Below are positions 44,907-54,363 of a DNA stretch of 64,000 nucleotides, one piece after another (the stretch's first letter is position 1; every line of letters starts with the position of its first letter). The position numbers and the translations under genes are program-made. The notes beneath the pieces were generated by a model. That model was not told where the DNA came from. It did no database searches and saw only the letters and a program-made list of their open reading frames with translations. The DNA is from Roseibium algicola (GTDB lineage Bacteria > Pseudomonadota > Alphaproteobacteria > Rhizobiales > Stappiaceae): the NCBI RefSeq assembly GCF_001999245.1, contig NZ_CP019630.1, forward strand, positions 4,121,001-4,185,000, read 5' to 3'.

Positions 44907-46019
44907 ATGGAAATTGTCCTGATCTCAGACGGCCCGCTTCCACTCGATTCTCCGGTCAGAAAACTTCCGTTCTTCTTTCCCGCGCGCCTGATCGACATGT
45001 CCAAGGTGTCTGCGAAGACGGTCGGCGATGGCCGTGTCGCTGTCGTGGAGTTGCTGGACGCGACTGATGCGGGGCTGACCGCGCTCAAGAAATCCTGGGC
45101 CAGCATTGCGGAAATCCCAGTGATCTGCCTGGTGTCCAAGAAGAACCGGCGTGAAGTGATCCAGGCGGCAGCGCTCGGCAAGACCGACATCATGGAGCGT
45201 GACACGCCACTGGCAATTCTGGTGCGCAAACTCAAGGCAATCATTCCCGACGACCCGCTTGCGAACGTTCCAAAGGGACTTCCGGCGAAGACACTTGAGG
45301 CCTACAGGAAAGGCAACTCCTTCCTGGAAAGCATCGCGCTGTCTGCAACGGAAGGATCCAACATCCAGATCAGCCTGATGAACGAGGGGGCGGCGGAAAT
45401 CCTGTCGTCGCTGTCACTTGACGGTCTCTCACCCTGGCTGGAAGCCGTGCAATCTCACCACAGCGGAACCTATTGTCATTCCCTGATGGTAGCCGGTCTC
45501 GCCGGGGCTTTTGCGAAGCATCTCGGCTGGAGCAAGGCGGATTGCCAGGAAGTGATAGCCGGCGGTCTGCTGCATGACATCGGCAAGATGCGCATCCCGC
45601 TGACCATCCTGGACAAGGCCAACAAGCTGACGGACGCCGAGCGCGCCATTATCGACAAACATCCGATGTTCGGTCGCGAGATTCTGAAACCGCGGCTCGA
45701 AGTGTCGGTCGACATCAAGAAGATGGCCATCCAGCATCACGAGTTTCTGGATGGATCAGGTTATCCCGATGGGCTGAAGGGAGACAGGATCTCGCCAAAA
45801 GTCCGCCTGATGACCATTTGCGACATATTCACAGCGCTTACCGAGACCCGGTCCTACAAGGACGGCATGCCGGTTCGCGCTGCCATTGGCGTCATGCTGG
45901 AGATGGGCAAGAAACTCGACCAGGTCATGCTGAAGCAATTCGCCCAGATGGTCCTCGATCGGGATTTCGGCGAAGTCAGCCGGCAGCCTCAGAAGGTGAA
46001 AGGCACCTCGGCCTTCTGA
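44907..46019 (+). CDS. HD-GYP domain phosphodiesterase with pseudo-receiver
   Basis: The C-terminal half is an HD-GYP domain, which degrades cyclic di-GMP: 'LLHDIGKMRIP' with His223-Asp224, 'HPMFGREIL', 'HHEFLDGSGYPDGLKGDRIS' (GYP motif, residues 283-287) and 'RLMTICDIFTALTETRSYKD'. The first 110 residues look like a response-regulator receiver fold but lack an obvious phosphorylated Asp, so control by phosphorylation is doubtful. The protein is 370 residues and cytoplasmic. Together with the GGDEF protein nearby it suggests c-di-GMP signalling related to motility. Confidence 0.92.
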   Translation: MEIVLISDGPLPLDSPVRKLPFFFPARLIDMSKVSAKTVGDGRVAVVELLDATDAGLTALKKSWASIAEIPVICLVSKKNRREVIQAAALGKTDIMERDTPLAILVRKLKAIIPDDPLANVPKGLPAKTLEAYRKGNSFLESIALSATEGSNIQISLMNEGAAEILSSLSLDGLSPWLEAVQSHHSGTYCHSLMVAGLAGAFAKHLGWSKADCQEVIAGGLLHDIGKMRIPLTILDKANKLTDAERAIIDKHPMFGREILKPRLEVSVDIKKMAIQHHEFLDGSGYPDGLKGDRISPKVRLMTICDIFTALTETRSYKDGMPVRAAIGVMLEMGKKLDQVMLKQFAQMVLDRDFGEVSRQPQKVKGTSAF

Positions 46020-46020
46020 G

Positions 46021-46947
46021 TTAGGGCCATTTTACAACGGGGGGCATGGACGAGAGGATCGAGGCAACGTTGCCGCCGGTCTTCAGTCCGAAAATCGTCC
46101 CGCGGTCGTAAAGCAGATTGTACTCCACGTATCGGCCCCTGCGGACCAGCTGTTCCTCGCGCTCCATGTCGCTCCACGGCTTCTGGAAATTGCGGCGGAC
46201 GAGTTCCGGATAGATGTTCAAGAAGGCCAGGCCGACATCCCTGGTGAAGGCAAAATCGTCTTCCCAGGTTCCGCTGTTGAGGTAATCGTAGAAAATGCCG
46301 CCGATGCCGCGCGCTTCGTTGCGATGCTTCAGGAAGAAATAGTCGTCACACCAGGCCTTGTAGGCATCATAGTCGGCAACATCATGTGCGTTGCAGGCAG
46401 CGCGCATGGCTTCGTGAAAGGCGACGGTATCGGGGTCGTCCTGCGTTCGCCGTGCGTCCAGCACCGGTGTCAGATCTGCGCCGCCACCGAACCACTGACG
46501 GGTGGTGACCACCATGCGGGTGTTCATGTGAACGGCGGGGACATGCGGGTTCTGCGGGTGAGCGATCAGGCTGATGCCGGAGGCCCAGAAGCGCGGATCC
46601 TCGTTGGCACCGGGGATCTGACCGCGAAACTCGGACGAGAATTCACCGTGTACGGTGGAAATATGGACGCCGACCTTCTCGAAAACGCGGCCATGCATCA
46701 TGGACATGACGCCGCCGCCGCCCTTTGCCCCGGTGCTGTCGGTGCGCTCCCAGGGCGTGCGTTCGAAGCGCCCGGCCGGCTGGTCGGCCAGCGGACCGGC
46801 GAGATCGCCGATCTCGTCCTCCAGGTCTTCAAAAGCCTTGCAGATACGGTCTCGCAACTCCTTGAACCAGGCCGGTGCGGTTGCCTTCTTGTCCTCGATG
46901 CCGTCCGGGATGGGACCGCCGCGGTTTTCAGGTGTGGGTGCGTTCAT
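46021..46947 (-). CDS. hemF: Oxygen-dependent coproporphyrinogen III oxidase
   Basis: HemF converts coproporphyrinogen III to protoporphyrinogen IX with O2 in haem synthesis. The 308-residue protein has '[20 protein letters not shown]', '[20 protein letters not shown]' followed by DLTP, '[20 protein letters not shown]', and '[20 protein letters not shown]' with '[18 protein letters not shown]'. Full family length. It lies convergent with the HD-GYP gene, one base between stops, and downstream of trmL on the same strand. Confidence 0.97.
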   Translation of the reverse strand: MNAPTPENRGGPIPDGIEDKKATAPAWFKELRDRICKAFEDLEDEIGDLAGPLADQPAGRFERTPWERTDSTGAKGGGGVMSMMHGRVFEKVGVHISTVHGEFSSEFRGQIPGANEDPRFWASGISLIAHPQNPHVPAVHMNTRMVVTTRQWFGGGADLTPVLDARRTQDDPDTVAFHEAMRAACNAHDVADYDAYKAWCDDYFFLKHRNEARGIGGIFYDYLNSGTWEDDFAFTRDVGLAFLNIYPELVRRNFQKPWSDMEREEQLVRRGRYVEYNLLYDRGTIFGLKTGGNVASILSSMPPVVKWP

Positions 46948-47001
46948 GTGACTGCCTGGACTGGTTGGGGCCTGCCGGGCCGGCGGGCATGCATGTGATT
47001 G

Positions 47002-47484
47002 CTATCTTTGAGTGTACCCTGGGCTTTTAGGAAATGTGCCTGATTGCCGCAAGGCTTCACCCAGCACCATGCCTGTTGAGACGGCGACGTTGAGCGAACG
47101 CATGCCGTCGGCCATGGGGATCGTCAGCCGGGCATCGGCAAGCGTGTGCACGTCCTCCGGCACGCCCGAACTTTCCCGGCCCATCATCAATATGTCGTCT
47201 GGCTGAAACGCGAAATCCGCGTAGGGCACTTCCGATTTTGTCGTCAGCAGGATCAGCCTGCGCTTGTTCGAACGTCGCCAGTCATCGAATGCGGCAAACG
47301 AGATGTGGCGGACCATCGCGGCCCTTTCCAGGTAATCCATGCCGGCCCGCTTGAGAGCGCTGTCGGAGATCGGAAATCCCGCAGGTTCGATCAAGTGCAC
47401 AGTTACGCCCATGCAGGCGGCAAGACGCAGGATCGTTCCGGTATTTTGAGGGATGTCCGGTTGGTAAAGGGCAATGTCTGGCAT
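47002..47484 (-). CDS. trmL: tRNA (cytidine(34)-2'-O)-methyltransferase
   Basis: TrmL methylates the ribose of the wobble base in leucine tRNAs, a SPOUT-class enzyme using SAM. The 160-residue protein starts 'MPDIALYQPDIPQNTGTILR', has 'LIEPAGFPISDSALKRAGMD', 'DILMMGRESSGVPEDVH' and the knot segment 'IPMADGMRSLNVAVSTGMVL'. ATG 47484 is chosen; a GTG-type start 12 bases upstream is possible. hemF lies downstream on the same strand. Confidence 0.96.
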   Translation of the reverse strand: MPDIALYQPDIPQNTGTILRLAACMGVTVHLIEPAGFPISDSALKRAGMDYLERAAMVRHISFAAFDDWRRSNKRRLILLTTKSEVPYADFAFQPDDILMMGRESSGVPEDVHTLADARLTIPMADGMRSLNVAVSTGMVLGEALRQSGTFPKSPGYTQR

Positions 47485-47684
47485 GGGTATCCGCACTGGT
47501 TTGGGGAGACCGGCTCAATAGCAGCAGGCATAACATTTGTCACAGGAAGACCGGTTTCAATGCCCGGTACAAGGCCGGGAGCTGCGGGTTTGGGGCAAAT
47601 CGTTACATATTTTCATTGGGCCAATTTCGCGCCTGGCGCGTAGGATGACGTGAAGAATCGCTCCAGCCTCCATGGAGACGCCAC

Positions 47685-49538
47685 GTGTCCCCGCTCTTTC
47701 GCGCTTTTGAATCCTGGATAGATCCTTTCCGGGAGCCGTCCAAATCCGACATGCCCCATGGCGGGTTTGCCTTCCTGATGTATTTCGTCACGCAGGTGCG
47801 CTGGCCGTTCATCGCCATGCTCGCCATCGGCGGTGCGACCGCCTTTGTTGAAGTGGCGATCTTCAATTTTCTTGGCCGCATCGTGGATCTTCTGGAAGAA
47901 GGCAATCGCGCGACATTCTTCTCCGATCATTTCTGGACACTCATGACCATGGCCTTCGTGGTGCTGGTCGTGCGCACGCTCACCAATTCGCTGATGGCGC
48001 TGGTGGAAGAGCAGGCGATCGTGCCCGGGTTCTTCAATCTGGTGCGCTGGCAGTGCCATCAGCGGGTGATGAAGCAGAGCCTTTCCTATTTCCAGGACGA
48101 TCTCGCCGGGCGCCTGTCGCAGAAGGTGATGCAGTCGGGCATGTCGGCGGGCGATTTCATGACCAACCTTTTGCAGGTGGTCTGGTTCATTGTCGTTTAT
48201 GCCATCACGACGCTCGTGCTGGTCGCGGATCTGGACCTTTGGCTGGGTGCACTCGTGGCCATCTGGCTGCTTTGTTTCACCGCAACCGCCATCATCTTCG
48301 TGCCACGGGTTCGTGCTGCGGCAAAGGATTCGGCAAATGCCTATTCGGGCGTGACCGGACGTCTGGTGGATACCTACACCAATATCCAGTCGGTCAAGCT
48401 GTTCGGATCATCGGAGGAAGAAAGCCGGGGAGCGCGGGCCTCGGTTGAGACGATGATTGCCAAGATACGCGTCTTCACCAGGCTTTTGACCACAATTCGC
48501 ATGATCATGACGCTGGTCAACGGGGTGATGATCGTTTCGATTGCGGGCCTGGCACTGTCCATCTGGCAGGACGGCGGCATCAGCGCCGGTCATGTGGCCT
48601 TCACGCTCAGCCTGATCCTGCGGCTGAACATCCTTTTGAACCGGCTGTTCAACCAGCTCAACGGCCTGTTCCGCCACTTCGGATCGCTGCAGGACAGCAT
48701 GGAAACCATCGTCAAGCCAGTGACCCTGACAGACAAACCGGCGGCGCCGGAGCTGAAAGTGACTGAGGGGGAAGTGCGGTTCGATAAAATCCGGTTCCAC
48801 TACGGCAAGGCGGGCGGTGTCATCGATCATCTCGACCTGACGATCCAGCCGGGTGAGCGCGTCGGTATCGTCGGCCCGTCGGGGGCGGGCAAAACCACGC
48901 TGACAAGCTTGCTGCTTCGGTTCTTCGACGTGGAGGCGGGGCGTGTCCTCATCGACGGACAGGACGTGCGCGATGTGAACCAGGAATCGCTGCGCCGGTC
49001 GATTGGCATGGTGACCCAGGATCCGTCCTTGCTGCATCGTTCGATCCGCGAGAACATCCTCTATGGCCGTACGTCGGCCAGTGAAGAAGAGTTGCTGGAG
49101 GCGACGCGCAAGGCCCACGCGTCCGGTTTCATCCAGAGGCTGGAAGACAGGCGCGGCCGCAAGGGGTTCGACGCCTTTGTAGGTGAGCGTGGTGTCAAAC
49201 TGTCCGGCGGGCAGCGTCAGCGCATTGCAATCGCGCGTGTGCTCCTGAAAGACGCCCCGATCCTCGTTCTGGACGAAGCGACCTCGGCCCTCGATTCGGA
49301 AGTCGAGGCCGCCATCCAGGAGAACCTGCAAGGATTGATGACAGGCAAGACCGTGATCGCGATCGCGCACCGCCTGTCGACCATCGCCGCCATGGACCGA
49401 CTGATTGTCATGAACAGGGGCCGGATCGTTCAGCAGGGGACACACGAGACACTCCTGGAAGATGCAGACGGCCTTTACGCGCAGCTCTGGCACCGCCAGT
49501 CCGGCGGATTTCTGGAACCGGAAAGCGAATTCGCCTGA
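47685..49538 (+). CDS. ABC transporter, fused permease-ATPase exporter (paralogue 1)
   Basis: The 617-residue protein is a half-size ABC exporter with six membrane segments in its first 330 residues and a C-terminal ATPase: Walker A 'GIVGPSGAGKTTLTSLLLRF', signature 'LSGGQRQRIAIARVLLKDAP', Walker B 'ILVLDEATSALDSE', and the His-loop 'TVIAIAHRLSTIAAMDRLIV'. It should act as a homodimer or with its paralogue at 54364, with which it shares length, N-terminal motif ('DPF') and the full ATPase layout. Substrate unknown; the class exports lipids, drugs or peptides. Confidence 0.93.
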   Translation: MSPLFRAFESWIDPFREPSKSDMPHGGFAFLMYFVTQVRWPFIAMLAIGGATAFVEVAIFNFLGRIVDLLEEGNRATFFSDHFWTLMTMAFVVLVVRTLTNSLMALVEEQAIVPGFFNLVRWQCHQRVMKQSLSYFQDDLAGRLSQKVMQSGMSAGDFMTNLLQVVWFIVVYAITTLVLVADLDLWLGALVAIWLLCFTATAIIFVPRVRAAAKDSANAYSGVTGRLVDTYTNIQSVKLFGSSEEESRGARASVETMIAKIRVFTRLLTTIRMIMTLVNGVMIVSIAGLALSIWQDGGISAGHVAFTLSLILRLNILLNRLFNQLNGLFRHFGSLQDSMETIVKPVTLTDKPAAPELKVTEGEVRFDKIRFHYGKAGGVIDHLDLTIQPGERVGIVGPSGAGKTTLTSLLLRFFDVEAGRVLIDGQDVRDVNQESLRRSIGMVTQDPSLLHRSIRENILYGRTSASEEELLEATRKAHASGFIQRLEDRRGRKGFDAFVGERGVKLSGGQRQRIAIARVLLKDAPILVLDEATSALDSEVEAAIQENLQGLMTGKTVIAIAHRLSTIAAMDRLIVMNRGRIVQQGTHETLLEDADGLYAQLWHRQSGGFLEPESEFA

Positions 49539-49642
49539 GTTGAAGTTCGCCGCAGCAGCTCAGCTCAATTCCTGCTGATCCAGTGCTCTTGCCGAGGCGT
49601 AGAACCGACGAAACAAGGCAGTGCAAAACCAGGGGGCCGATC

Positions 49643-50041
49643 TTGAAATACGTCACGGCATACATCGCAACAGTGCTCGTTTTTCTTGCCGTGGACTACG
49701 TCTGGCTGACGCAGGTATCCACCCGGTTCTACCTTGACCGTATCGGCCATCTGATGATGGAAAAGCCCAACATCGCCGCCGCGAGTGTTTTCTATCTGGT
49801 GTATGTCGTCGGCATAGTGATCTTCGCGGTTGCACCCGCGCTCAAGGCAGACAGCCTTGTGACCGCCATTATTTTCGGAGCGCTGTTCGGTTTTTTCACC
49901 TACGGCACATACGACGTCACCAACTACGCAACGCTCAGGGAGTGGCCGGTTTCCGTTGTTCTCGTCGACGTTGCGTGGGGGACGGTCCTGTCCGCGGTTT
50001 CGGCCGGTGCGGGCTTCACGATCACCCGGCTGATGTCCTGA
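49643..50041 (+). CDS. DUF2177 family membrane protein
   Basis: The 132-residue protein has four predicted membrane segments and the DUF2177 signature 'FLAVDYVWLTQVSTRFYLDR', 'GHLMMEKPNIAAASVFYLVY', 'IFGALFGFFTYGTYDVTNYA' and 'VLVDVAWGTVLSAVSA'. Translation probably starts at TTG 49643 ('LKYVTAYIATVLVF'), since the ATG at 49583 adds a polar stretch unlike the family. Function unknown. Confidence 0.85.
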   Translation: MKYVTAYIATVLVFLAVDYVWLTQVSTRFYLDRIGHLMMEKPNIAAASVFYLVYVVGIVIFAVAPALKADSLVTAIIFGALFGFFTYGTYDVTNYATLREWPVSVVLVDVAWGTVLSAVSAGAGFTITRLMS

Positions 50042-50223
50042 TCCGCTAGACGCGAAACGCAGGGCACAACAGTCTCGTCAAAAATATCAAGACTACGTAG
50101 TTCTCCGAGGACTGGCCGTTACTGAATTTTTACGTGCAGAGCGGTAGTGTTTCATCTTGCGATAACGGCGCTGAGCAACAGCGGCCGTAAGCGGGGCTGA
50201 AAAATTACTGTCGGGGTTTCCAC

Positions 50224-51543
50224 GTGACGCTTTCAATCAAGGGCCGGTTCGTCGCCATGGTTCTGACGGCTGCCGCCATCATGATGGCCGGTACCGCATT
50301 TGCTTTCTATACCTTCCGCCAGGCCTTCATGGAAAAGATCGGCACACCCGCCGGTGCGCAGGACTTTCTGACAGGCAATGTTGCCGGAAAGATCGACGGG
50401 CTTATCCTGGATCAGATGATCACCATCGGTCTGGTCGTGCTGCCGGTCGGTCTGGCCTTTCTGGCATTTGCAGTCATTTTGGCCGTGGGGCTCGCCCGGC
50501 CGATGAACCGGTTGCAGACTGGCCTCGACATGCTGTCCGAAGGCAATCTCGACATCCAGATCGACGGTGCCCATCGGAGCGACGAAATCGGAGCCATTGC
50601 ACGGTCCGTGACCGCTTTCCGGGCCAATCTCGCCGAACGGGCCAAAGAGCAGGCAAGGCAGGAACTTGCCCACCAGGAAGCCCTCAGCGAGGAGCGCAAG
50701 GCGCTGATGCAGGATGTTGCCGATGATTTCGAGAAGTCCGTCATCGGTGTGGTTTCTGCCTTGTCGACGGCTGCCAAAAGCGTTGAAGGCAATTCGGCGG
50801 ATCTGAACAGGGCGGTGAACTCGTCCATGCAGGCGGTTCAGGAAGTACATCAGGCAACATCGGAAGCCAGCAGTTCCGTCGCTTTCGTGACGAGTTCGGC
50901 AGACCGGCTGTCCGGTTCGCTGAGCCGTGTGCGTGAGGACGTCGATCAGGCAACGGACATTGCCAGCACCGCGGTGGCGGAAGCCCGGAAAACCGACGAG
51001 ATTGTCGGTCGGCTTGCGGAAACCGGCCGTGCCATTGGTGAAATCGTCGAGTTGATCAGCCAGATCGCGAGCCAGACCAACCTGCTCGCGCTGAATGCGA
51101 CCATCGAAGCTGCAAGGGCTGGCGAAGCCGGGCGGGGATTTGCCGTCGTTGCGAATGAGGTCAAGGCCCTTGCCGAGCAGACGACCAGGGCGACCGAAGA
51201 CATCTCCGCGCAGGTGACAGCGGTGCAGGAAGTCGCGGAGCTTTCCGAAACCGCCATCCGTTCGATCGCGGAAACCATTGGCCGCGTCAGCGAGATTTCC
51301 GGAAAAATCCGCGAAGCGGTCGAGGAACAGACAACGGCCACCCACGAGATCAGCAGCAATGCACTGACGGCGCGGACCAGTTCCGATCAAGTGGCCGAAA
51401 ACGTCGACACCTTGAGCGACGTTATGGAGACCAGCCGGACGGCTACCGATGAAATGAACGGTGCTGCTGCCGAACTCGGGCAATTGTCAAACAGCCTGCA
51501 AGAACAGGTTCGGCAATTTCTGCAAAGCGTGCGGGCTGCCTGA
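50224..51543 (+). CDS. Methyl-accepting chemotaxis protein with minimal periplasmic loop
   Basis: The 439-residue receptor starts at GTG 50224. It has membrane segments at about 8-30 and 64-90, leaving a periplasmic part of only ~33 residues, a HAMP domain (about 88-142, '[20 protein letters not shown]'), and a cytoplasmic signalling domain with the hairpin '[20 protein letters not shown]' followed by [13 protein letters not shown]. It passes signals to CheA/CheW. The short outer loop cannot hold a classical ligand domain, so it may sense membrane or energy state. Confidence 0.95.
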   Translation: MTLSIKGRFVAMVLTAAAIMMAGTAFAFYTFRQAFMEKIGTPAGAQDFLTGNVAGKIDGLILDQMITIGLVVLPVGLAFLAFAVILAVGLARPMNRLQTGLDMLSEGNLDIQIDGAHRSDEIGAIARSVTAFRANLAERAKEQARQELAHQEALSEERKALMQDVADDFEKSVIGVVSALSTAAKSVEGNSADLNRAVNSSMQAVQEVHQATSEASSSVAFVTSSADRLSGSLSRVREDVDQATDIASTAVAEARKTDEIVGRLAETGRAIGEIVELISQIASQTNLLALNATIEAARAGEAGRGFAVVANEVKALAEQTTRATEDISAQVTAVQEVAELSETAIRSIAETIGRVSEISGKIREAVEEQTTATHEISSNALTARTSSDQVAENVDTLSDVMETSRTATDEMNGAAAELGQLSNSLQEQVRQFLQSVRAA

Positions 51544-51675
51544 GAGGCAGCCTCGGAATGCCTTGTGTATTGGTATAAATGACAGTAACCCAATAAAATC
51601 ACTTGCAGTTTAGAGATTGGTTCAGTTTTGCTCCCGTAGAGTAAGCGTAACTAATATCTTGGCTGAAGACGGAAT

Positions 51676-53538
51676 ATGGCAGAATTCTTAGCGAATGTGC
51701 CGGGTCAACATCTCCTGCTCGCATTGGGAACCGCTCTGGTTCTCATGGCCGTGTGCTATTTATGCGGCCGAAAGCAACGGGACGGCTCGGCTCCTTCCAG
51801 CGTTTCCAGATTTGGCAACGATGCCGCAATCCTTCAGCTTGTCGTGGAACATGCCCATGAAGGCCTGGTCATGCAGGACATCGACGGGCACATCGAATGG
51901 ACGAACCCGGCCTATTCCCGCATCACCGGTTTCAGCGCTGAGGAAATTCGCGGCCGGCGGCCTCAGGAATTCATCTTGCCGCCGGAAAACCAGCTCCCCC
52001 CGGACGAGATCGAAAACTTCCGCTACGACCTGACGAAGTTCCGGTCGGGAACCGAAGAGCTGATCCTCAACCGGCGCAAGAACGGCGAATTGTTCTGGAA
52101 CCAGCTGACCTTTGCTGTCGTCGAGGGAAAGACGCTGGAAGAAACCAAGATCATTCTGATTTGCCGGGATGTAACCAGCCAGGTTGAGCATGTGAAGGAG
52201 CTGGAGAACGCGCGCATCCGTTTGAAACATCAAGCGGAGCATGACGACCTGACCGGCGTTGCCAACCGGGCCAAGCTGAATGCCTACCTGAAGGAGCGCG
52301 TTGCGGAGGGTACGGCCGGCAGCGCTCAGATCGGAATCATCCATTTTGATCTGGACCACTTCAAGGACATCAACGACAGCCATGGACACGGAGCAGGCGA
52401 CACCGTCCTGCGCCATGTGGCCATGGTGATGAGCCGTGTGCTGGGCAACAAGGGGTTGGTCGCACGTATCGGCGGGGATGAATTCGTCGCGGTGGTCGCG
52501 GACCCATCCGGCCCAGGCGAAATGGAAGATCTGGGCAGCCGGATCCTTGAGGGACTGGCCAAGCCGGTGAGAGTGGACCGTCACGAGTTGCGGGTTGCCG
52601 GCAGTGTCGGGCTAGTGCTGGCGAAAACGGCGACTGCGAGTGCGTCGGAACTGATCAATTGTGCCGATATTGCTCTTTATGCTGCCAAACGTTCGGGCCG
52701 TAGCCAGATCTCCTGGTACACGGATGCGCTTGGAGCGGCACATCGCCACCGGCGCATGATCCAGGCACAGCTGGACGAGGATCTTGAAAACGGCGGTCTG
52801 TCTTTGATGATGATACCGCAGTACGACCTGGAGAGCCGGCGGATCATCGGATACGAAGTTACGGCCTGCTGGCTGCATCCTTCCGAAGGGCTCGTGGACC
52901 CGGTCAGCCTTCTGTCGACGCACGAAGATGCCAAGAGAATCGCCCAGATCGAGCGTTTCGCGCTGCTGGAGGGTCTTTCCCAGGTCCGGCGACTTCGAGA
53001 GCTCTCGAATACGGCGTTCTTCCTGTCGGTGAACCTGAGCGGAGCCAGCCTGAAGGAAAAAGGCTTCGTTGAACAACTTCGTCAAGCTGCCTGTGAGGCT
53101 GGTTTCAAGACCGACGACATCGTGGTCGAGCTGGACGAAAAAATCATCCGTTTCGACGAACCGGACGGCCTCGCCGGATCCGTCGACCTTCTGAGGGAAA
53201 TCGGTTGCAGGGTTGCCCTGGACAAGTTCGGCGGCGGACATGGCGGTGCCGGTCAGCTTATCTATCTGAACGCGGATCAATTGAAGCTGTGTCCGATGCT
53301 TATTGCAGGGCTTGAGGACAGCAAGGAAAAACGGCAGCTGGTTCAGTCGGTCACCCGGCTTGCCGGCAATCTGGGGCTGAAGATTTCTGCGGCGGGGGTC
53401 GATACGACAAAGCAGGTCGATCTGCTCAAGCAATTCGGCTGCACGACGGTGCAGGGCAAGGTCATTGCGGATCCGCTATCGCCGCATGAAGCGGAAATTC
53501 ACATGCGCGAGTTCGAGCTGCTGGAGTATCAGTCCTAA
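51676..53538 (+). CDS. PAS-GGDEF-degenerate EAL signalling protein
   Basis: The 620-residue protein has one N-terminal membrane segment (about 12-30), a PAS domain (45-170, 'LVMQDIDGHIEWTNPAYSRI'), a GGDEF domain with intact 'RIGGDEFVAVV' (near 270) so probably an active diguanylate cyclase, and a C-terminal EAL-type domain. In the EAL part the key motifs are changed: EAL is EVT ('YEVTACW'), DDFGTG is 'DKFGGG', the AEGVET block is 'AAGVDT', and the Lys of the KxD motif sits in 'LKLCP'. The EAL domain is therefore unlikely to hydrolyse c-di-GMP and may only bind or regulate. No RxxD inhibitory site is seen before GGDEF. Confidence 0.92.
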   Translation: MAEFLANVPGQHLLLALGTALVLMAVCYLCGRKQRDGSAPSSVSRFGNDAAILQLVVEHAHEGLVMQDIDGHIEWTNPAYSRITGFSAEEIRGRRPQEFILPPENQLPPDEIENFRYDLTKFRSGTEELILNRRKNGELFWNQLTFAVVEGKTLEETKIILICRDVTSQVEHVKELENARIRLKHQAEHDDLTGVANRAKLNAYLKERVAEGTAGSAQIGIIHFDLDHFKDINDSHGHGAGDTVLRHVAMVMSRVLGNKGLVARIGGDEFVAVVADPSGPGEMEDLGSRILEGLAKPVRVDRHELRVAGSVGLVLAKTATASASELINCADIALYAAKRSGRSQISWYTDALGAAHRHRRMIQAQLDEDLENGGLSLMMIPQYDLESRRIIGYEVTACWLHPSEGLVDPVSLLSTHEDAKRIAQIERFALLEGLSQVRRLRELSNTAFFLSVNLSGASLKEKGFVEQLRQAACEAGFKTDDIVVELDEKIIRFDEPDGLAGSVDLLREIGCRVALDKFGGGHGGAGQLIYLNADQLKLCPMLIAGLEDSKEKRQLVQSVTRLAGNLGLKISAAGVDTTKQVDLLKQFGCTTVQGKVIADPLSPHEAEIHMREFELLEYQS

Positions 53539-53932
53539 CCACTTTGCCGTTGGGAGAGGTTTGCGGGTCTGTGGCCGATGGGCAACAGATCGATATTTCG
53601 TGCTGCAAATTGACGCATTTTTGCTTTTCAAGTTCTCCGAAAGCAGGTACCAACATCCCCAGTCAACTCATGGTGGTTGGCTTTGTTTCCCCAGCAGCCG
53701 CCCGGCTGCGCAACCAGGAGGGCACTAAATGACAGATCGTTGCATGATCCACCCATATGCCGCTCTCCAGGCTTGCCCAGGTATCACTGTCCGCTTCCGC
53801 TAGGAAGCCACAGACCTTCTTCAAATTCCTGACTTTTGCGGTGACCGGCTGAAGCCGTTCCCATTGAGCTGCATGCGTTGCCGCGCATGTCTGCCGTCAC
53901 CACGTTTACGATCCCATTTCGGAGATGATCCG
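53539..53932. other. Gene-free 394 bases before the second exporter operon
   Basis: No convincing gene is seen on either strand. A 60-80-codon plus-strand frame overlaps the end of the preceding gene and has no ribosome site. The region presumably holds the promoter for the small membrane protein and ABC exporter downstream. Confidence 0.45.
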
Positions 53933-54361
53933 ATGTCATTCCATTTCACGCCGGACCTGTCCCCAGCGACAGGCCGTCCGGATATTGAAGTGTCTTTACC
54001 AGAAGAGCCACGACAGGCTTTTCCTCGCCGTGCGATGCGTGCCGCTGTCGCCGCCGGCGTTTTTCTGGGAACCACTTTTGCGATCGCCGTCGTGTTCTTC
54101 ATTCCGGTCATCGTCTTCAATCTGAGCCGGATCGAGGCTCTGGAAATCGCCGGCCGTCATATTCCGGTGACGCAGTTTGCCGATGAACTCGGCGCGCTTT
54201 TCTGGGGCACCTTCATCGTGGCTCTCGCCTTTACAAGTTTCATCGCCAGTCTGCTGCTGTTCGCGACTGGCCGCATAATTCGCCCGCATAGAAAACCTGT
54301 GCGCACTGACGATGCCCTGGTGCATCTCAATGTGTTACGGTTGAGCGGGGCCGAGAGGTAA
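53933..54361 (+). CDS. Small membrane protein upstream of ABC exporter
   Basis: The 142-residue protein has two membrane segments (about 42-62 and 86-108) with short polar ends, and the start 'MSFHFTPDLSPATG'. ATG 53933 follows GGAG at 53921, 8 bases away. It ends 2 bases before the ABC exporter start, so the two are cotranscribed and may work together. No family is recognised. Confidence 0.75.
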   Translation: MSFHFTPDLSPATGRPDIEVSLPEEPRQAFPRRAMRAAVAAGVFLGTTFAIAVVFFIPVIVFNLSRIEALEIAGRHIPVTQFADELGALFWGTFIVALAFTSFIASLLLFATGRIIRPHRKPVRTDDALVHLNVLRLSGAER

Positions 54362-54363
54362 TC

